Below, piece after piece: positions 61,181 through 64,000 of a stretch of DNA of 64,000 nucleotides. Each line of letters begins with the position of its first letter. Position 1 is the first letter of the stretch. Both the position numbers and the translations under genes were made by a program. Below the pieces are notes generated by a model. The model saw only the letters and a program-made list of their open reading frames with translations, had not been told where the DNA came from and did no database searches. Source of the DNA: Ceratotherium simum simum (lineage: Eukaryota; Chordata; Mammalia; Perissodactyla; Rhinocerotidae); assembly GCF_000283155.1 (NCBI RefSeq), contig NW_004454207.1, positions 4,966,399 through 5,030,398 on the forward strand. The letters run 5' to 3'.

Positions 61181-61674
61181 GGTTCACAGATCAGACTTGA
61201 GGTAATAGAAACTTTGTAGAATAATATTCTCCATATTTCTTCGATCACGTGTCACTATCAGTTTAAAAGTGTGAGCATGCACTCTAAATATGTGTATTTA
61301 TTTATATTCATGTGTTAGTACAGCATAATTTCATTTTTATTTAAAAAAAATAAATGTGAGCTCTAATATTTTATTCCTGCACAGCATTGACTCATCTCAT
61401 ACTCAGCCTATTTTGAGGACCGCCAATCCTGATAATACATCCATTATGTTAACATTCAGTGCATGCTTATATTTCTCCAGGCATAAGAAAATCACTTTGA
61501 TCCAGGGAGCCTATTCTATCCTTGCATAATGAATTGTTAGAAAGTTCTTCCTTCTATTGGTTTGTATCTATGCTTTGTATCCAAAGGTTTACCCTTAGGA
61601 GCGTGCAAAACAAGCCCAATCCCTCTTAATGCTATTGCAACTCCTATCACTATCACTGAAAAGGGCCTATCACT

Positions 61675-62240
61675 GAAAAAGGCCTGATTTCCTTAATATA
61701 TAAAGAGCTTCTGTAAAACAATAAGAATAATACCAGCAATCCAACAGAAAAAAAATAGGCCAAGGATATAAATATGCATGGTGAACAAATGTTTAAAAAT
61801 GAAAAGATAATCAACTTCATTCAGATAAGAGAAATGCAAATTAAAACTATGCTGAGACATTATTTTTCACTTGCCAAAATGGCAAAGAAAGAAAAGTTGG
61901 GTAAATATATTGTGTTGGTAATGCTAAGGGAAAACAGGTACCCTCACACATTGCTGTGGTAATGGCAGTTGGTACAACCTTCATGGCAGATGCTTAATGA
62001 AGCCAGGAAAGATTAGTCTTTTGAAGAACACTGGGAAAATGCTAACAGTATAATGTTAACTAAAAAAAAAAAAAAAAAAAAAAGACTCAAAACATATACA
62101 GCGTAATACCAGAAAAAAAGTACTGGATGAAAATACATCAAAACAATAACAATACAATTTCTGGATGGTAAGATAACATAACAGGTGATTCTAACTTTGT
62201 TCTTTACACTAATTAGCATTTTTAAAACTTATAATAAGCC
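61675..62240 (+). mobile_element. L1 ORF2 3' part, decayed
   Basis: TATATAAAGAGCTTCTGTAAA, GAGAAATGCAAATTAAAACT and CTCACACATTGCTGTGGTAA are L1 ORF2-end landmarks. It includes a 22-A run at about 62061-62082. Confidence 0.75.
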
Positions 62241-62371
62241 CGTAGAAAATGCTCCAGAAAGGAGGTAATGAGAGCCTACAAGTGGACTTGATTTTAAATT
62301 GCACTTTTAAAGTTCATTATTAAGAGAGAGCTGAGTCCTTGGCTTACCTACACTCCTGGGGAAAACTGATA

Positions 62372-62997
62372 CATTCGAGTCTAGTTATTTGCAGCAGTTC
62401 TGTTCTATAAAGTTGACATGATCATGGAATTTGCGAACACTGAAGCATTGCTCCTGGGGAAATACAGGGTTGGGTCCCTGCGAGCCTCTGCTCACAACAT
62501 TTTTGTCCACTGATCAATACATAACATTGCTTTATGTTTGTTTCTGTTTAAAGACACCTTATTTAATATATATTACTGATTTATTAACAGTGAACTCACA
62601 GACAGCAGCACTGTAATTCATGCCTGAAGGCAGCTGATCTGACATGTATTTTCTCTATGAGGCACCTCACAGCCTTCTTGCACTGAGGAACACTAGACAG
62701 CGCTTCTGTACTATGGTATGGGGCCATTTTTAACAGAGACACCACTAACAAAAAGCACCAAAATGTGGCACTAAATAGACCTCAAGAAGGACACTTGTTT
62801 ACAGTAGGAGAGCTGGAACAAGAAGACAGAGCGTGGCCTTGCTCATCCTCAGCTGGGAACGTGCACGTTGGGCTGCTCTGCACATGACCACAAATGATGA
62901 CACAAGCACCACAAGTATTGATTTTGGGGTTACAAATAAATTTTAGTGAGTTGGTGAATTCATGAATACAGAATCCACAAATAATGGGGATTGACTG
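62372..62997 (-). mobile_element. Tigger-type DNA transposon remnant with vestigial transposase start
   Basis: It is 626 bp, flanked by TA (62370-62371 and 62998-62999), with degenerate inverted termini (CATTCGAGTCT and reversed GGGGATTGACTG). On the minus strand, around 62740-62610, a decayed frame matches the start of a pogo/Tigger transposase: a basic stretch followed by the beginning of the CENP-B-like helix-turn-helix. The frame is broken and no catalytic region remains, so this is an internally deleted, dead copy. Confidence 0.8.
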
Positions 62998-63098
62998 TAA
63001 TTATAACTACAGTTTTAAGGAAAATTCTTATTCAAAAGTGAAGAGCCAAATAGCAATATTCTACAGCCGAACTCCCTCACAGAGCAAAGTTGAGTACC

Positions 63099-63118
63099 TT
63101 ACAATTTATAAATTGTAA
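63099..63118. repeat. Perfect 20-bp AT-rich palindrome
   Basis: TTACAATTTATAAATTGTAA is its own reverse complement, directly followed by a partial repeat of TTTATAAA. Confidence 0.9.
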
Positions 63119-64000
63119 TTTATAAAGGAAATTAAATTGCCTCTCCATAATGGAAAGGAAAGCAATGCATTTCACCATTTTATTTAATATATTCATTGTC
63201 TTCAGCAAAAACTCTCTTTTTATTGTCCAATTAAATTCAGCCAGTAGTTACTGAGTATCTCCACCTGGAGAACATGGAGAGGTGTGGGAATATCGCAGCT
63301 GAAGCAATTTACAGTCCTCTTGGCCGAAGGAGGGGCGGTTGTGGCAATCTCTAACTCGAATACAAGACAGAATATGATCAAGGCCACCCTAAAGGTCTAA
63401 TGTGAATGAGACTGGTAAAAATATAATGAAGGAGAAAGTGCATCCTCTTGGGATTGTCTGCAAAACTTGATGGAGACAGTGACATCTGGAAAGACGCTGA
63501 AGGATTAGTAAAATGGTAACCGGAGCTATGGGATGGAGTGGCGAGAACGTCCTGATAACAGAAGCAGAAGAGCACAGCGGGGAGACAAGTTCCGCGAACC
63601 AGGTCAGAATCCAGCACGAGTATAGGGGAGGTGAAAGGAATATTCTATTACTGCTGAAGCAAGGCACAATGCCCCTCAAAGCGCTAGCAGAGAAGAGAAC
63701 TGGAAGGCAAATGGCTAAGTGAGGAAGGGAGACTGGTCCAACTACCTTGATCCTTCATACTGTTCCCAGAAGCTTCTTCATTTATTCCACCTTTACAGTG
63801 CAGTGGTTAACTCTTGACCTGTCTGTCTTTCACCTCCTTAACTACACTGCATACTGGAGGCAAGCAGGGGTCACGCCTCATTCTTCACTAGCCTCCATCC
63901 CTCTGCCTTCTGCCCACACTCCCCAACACACCACTCTAACATACAAAAGACCACCCGACACCAACACCTGCATGTCGCCAGCCTTCAATAAATACTTACT

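Larger units (their letters stand above)
1..64000 (-). other. PIR: Internal part of the PIR (pirin) gene
   Basis: Four minus-strand coding exons in correct order and phase place the whole window inside PIR. Pirin is a nuclear, non-haem-iron cupin protein that acts as a redox-sensitive coregulator of NF-kB (with Bcl-3 and p65), and quercetinase activity is reported for the family. The exons cover about residues 64-204 of about 290. The initiator exon and the exon with the first two metal ligands were searched for on both strands up to 64000 and not found. The C-terminal exons (after residue 204) were not found below 4788. No other gene is seen inside the introns. PIR is X-linked in placental mammals, so X location is an inference from synteny. 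Confidence 0.93.
45971..64000 (-). other. PIR: PIR intron 5' of the 84-bp exon (partial)
   Basis: Non-coding. It holds hAT-like elements, L2, a solo LTR, an ERE inside L1, an ERE inside L2, MIRs, two MER5A copies, several L1 segments and a Tigger element. Nothing is recognised in 45975-46560, 46790-48030, 50890-53020, 54000-56325, 57175-57940, 59390-61065, 61185-61675 and 63000-64000. The upstream PIR exon, which should encode FPDHPHRGFET, is not in this stretch. Confidence 0.8.

Noticed and set aside
46001..64000. Search for the upstream PIR exon encoding FPDHPHRGFET on the minus strand
   Set aside because: No matching codon string was found by eye, so the exon is taken to lie beyond the window.
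1..64000. CRISPR array, operon, prophage or other novel multi-gene system
   Set aside because: No regularly spaced repeats, no gene clusters and no long ORFs. The sequence is mammalian intron with dispersed repeats.

Overview
The window is nuclear DNA from a placental mammal, almost certainly a perissodactyl and probably a horse or close relative. Six tRNA-derived ERE SINEs with the diagnostic GGCCGGCC head and GGATCCCGGGCGCGCAC box are present (equine repetitive elements, a family known from Perissodactyla), together with a 5'-truncated young L1 and many ancient mammalian repeats (MIR, L2, MER5A, MER20-like, Tigger, MaLR-type LTRs). There is no prokaryotic organisation: no long ORFs, operons or CRISPR array.

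The only protein-coding gene I can support is PIR (pirin), read on the minus strand. Four internal coding exons were found by translating across splice sites. In transcription order they are 45970-45887 (84 bp), 42375-42169 (207 bp), 17313-17229 (85 bp) and 4832-4788 (45 bp). All have AG/GT borders, matching phases (0, 0, 1, 1) and an open frame, and together encode about residues 64-204 of the roughly 290-residue protein. The start of the protein (with the metal ligands His56/His58) must lie beyond 64000 and the C-terminal third below position 1, so the window appears to lie wholly inside one gene. By conserved synteny of eutherian PIR this should be the X chromosome, in the VEGFD-PIR-BMX-ACE2 neighbourhood, but no neighbouring gene is visible here.

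Layout: 1-4787 is the intron after the 45-bp exon. 4833-17228 is a 12.4-kb intron with L1, L2, MIR, a Tigger-like MITE and two LTRs. 17314-42168 is a 24.9-kb intron with a long minus-strand L2 carrying reverse-transcriptase remnants, an LTR-like segment with TATA box and poly(A) signal, an ERE nested in a MIR, and a MITE nested in L1. 42376-45886 is a short intron with a young L1. 45971-64000 is part of another intron with a solo LTR split by a MITE, EREs nested in L1 and L2, MER5A copies and a Tigger element with a vestigial DNA-binding domain.

No new multi-gene system was found. The points of interest are the hidden PIR exons, a set of three MITEs sharing one internal junction, several clean nested insertions with target-site duplications, and a few perfect hairpins or palindromes of unknown meaning. 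Repeat family names come from recalled consensus sequences, not from a database search.
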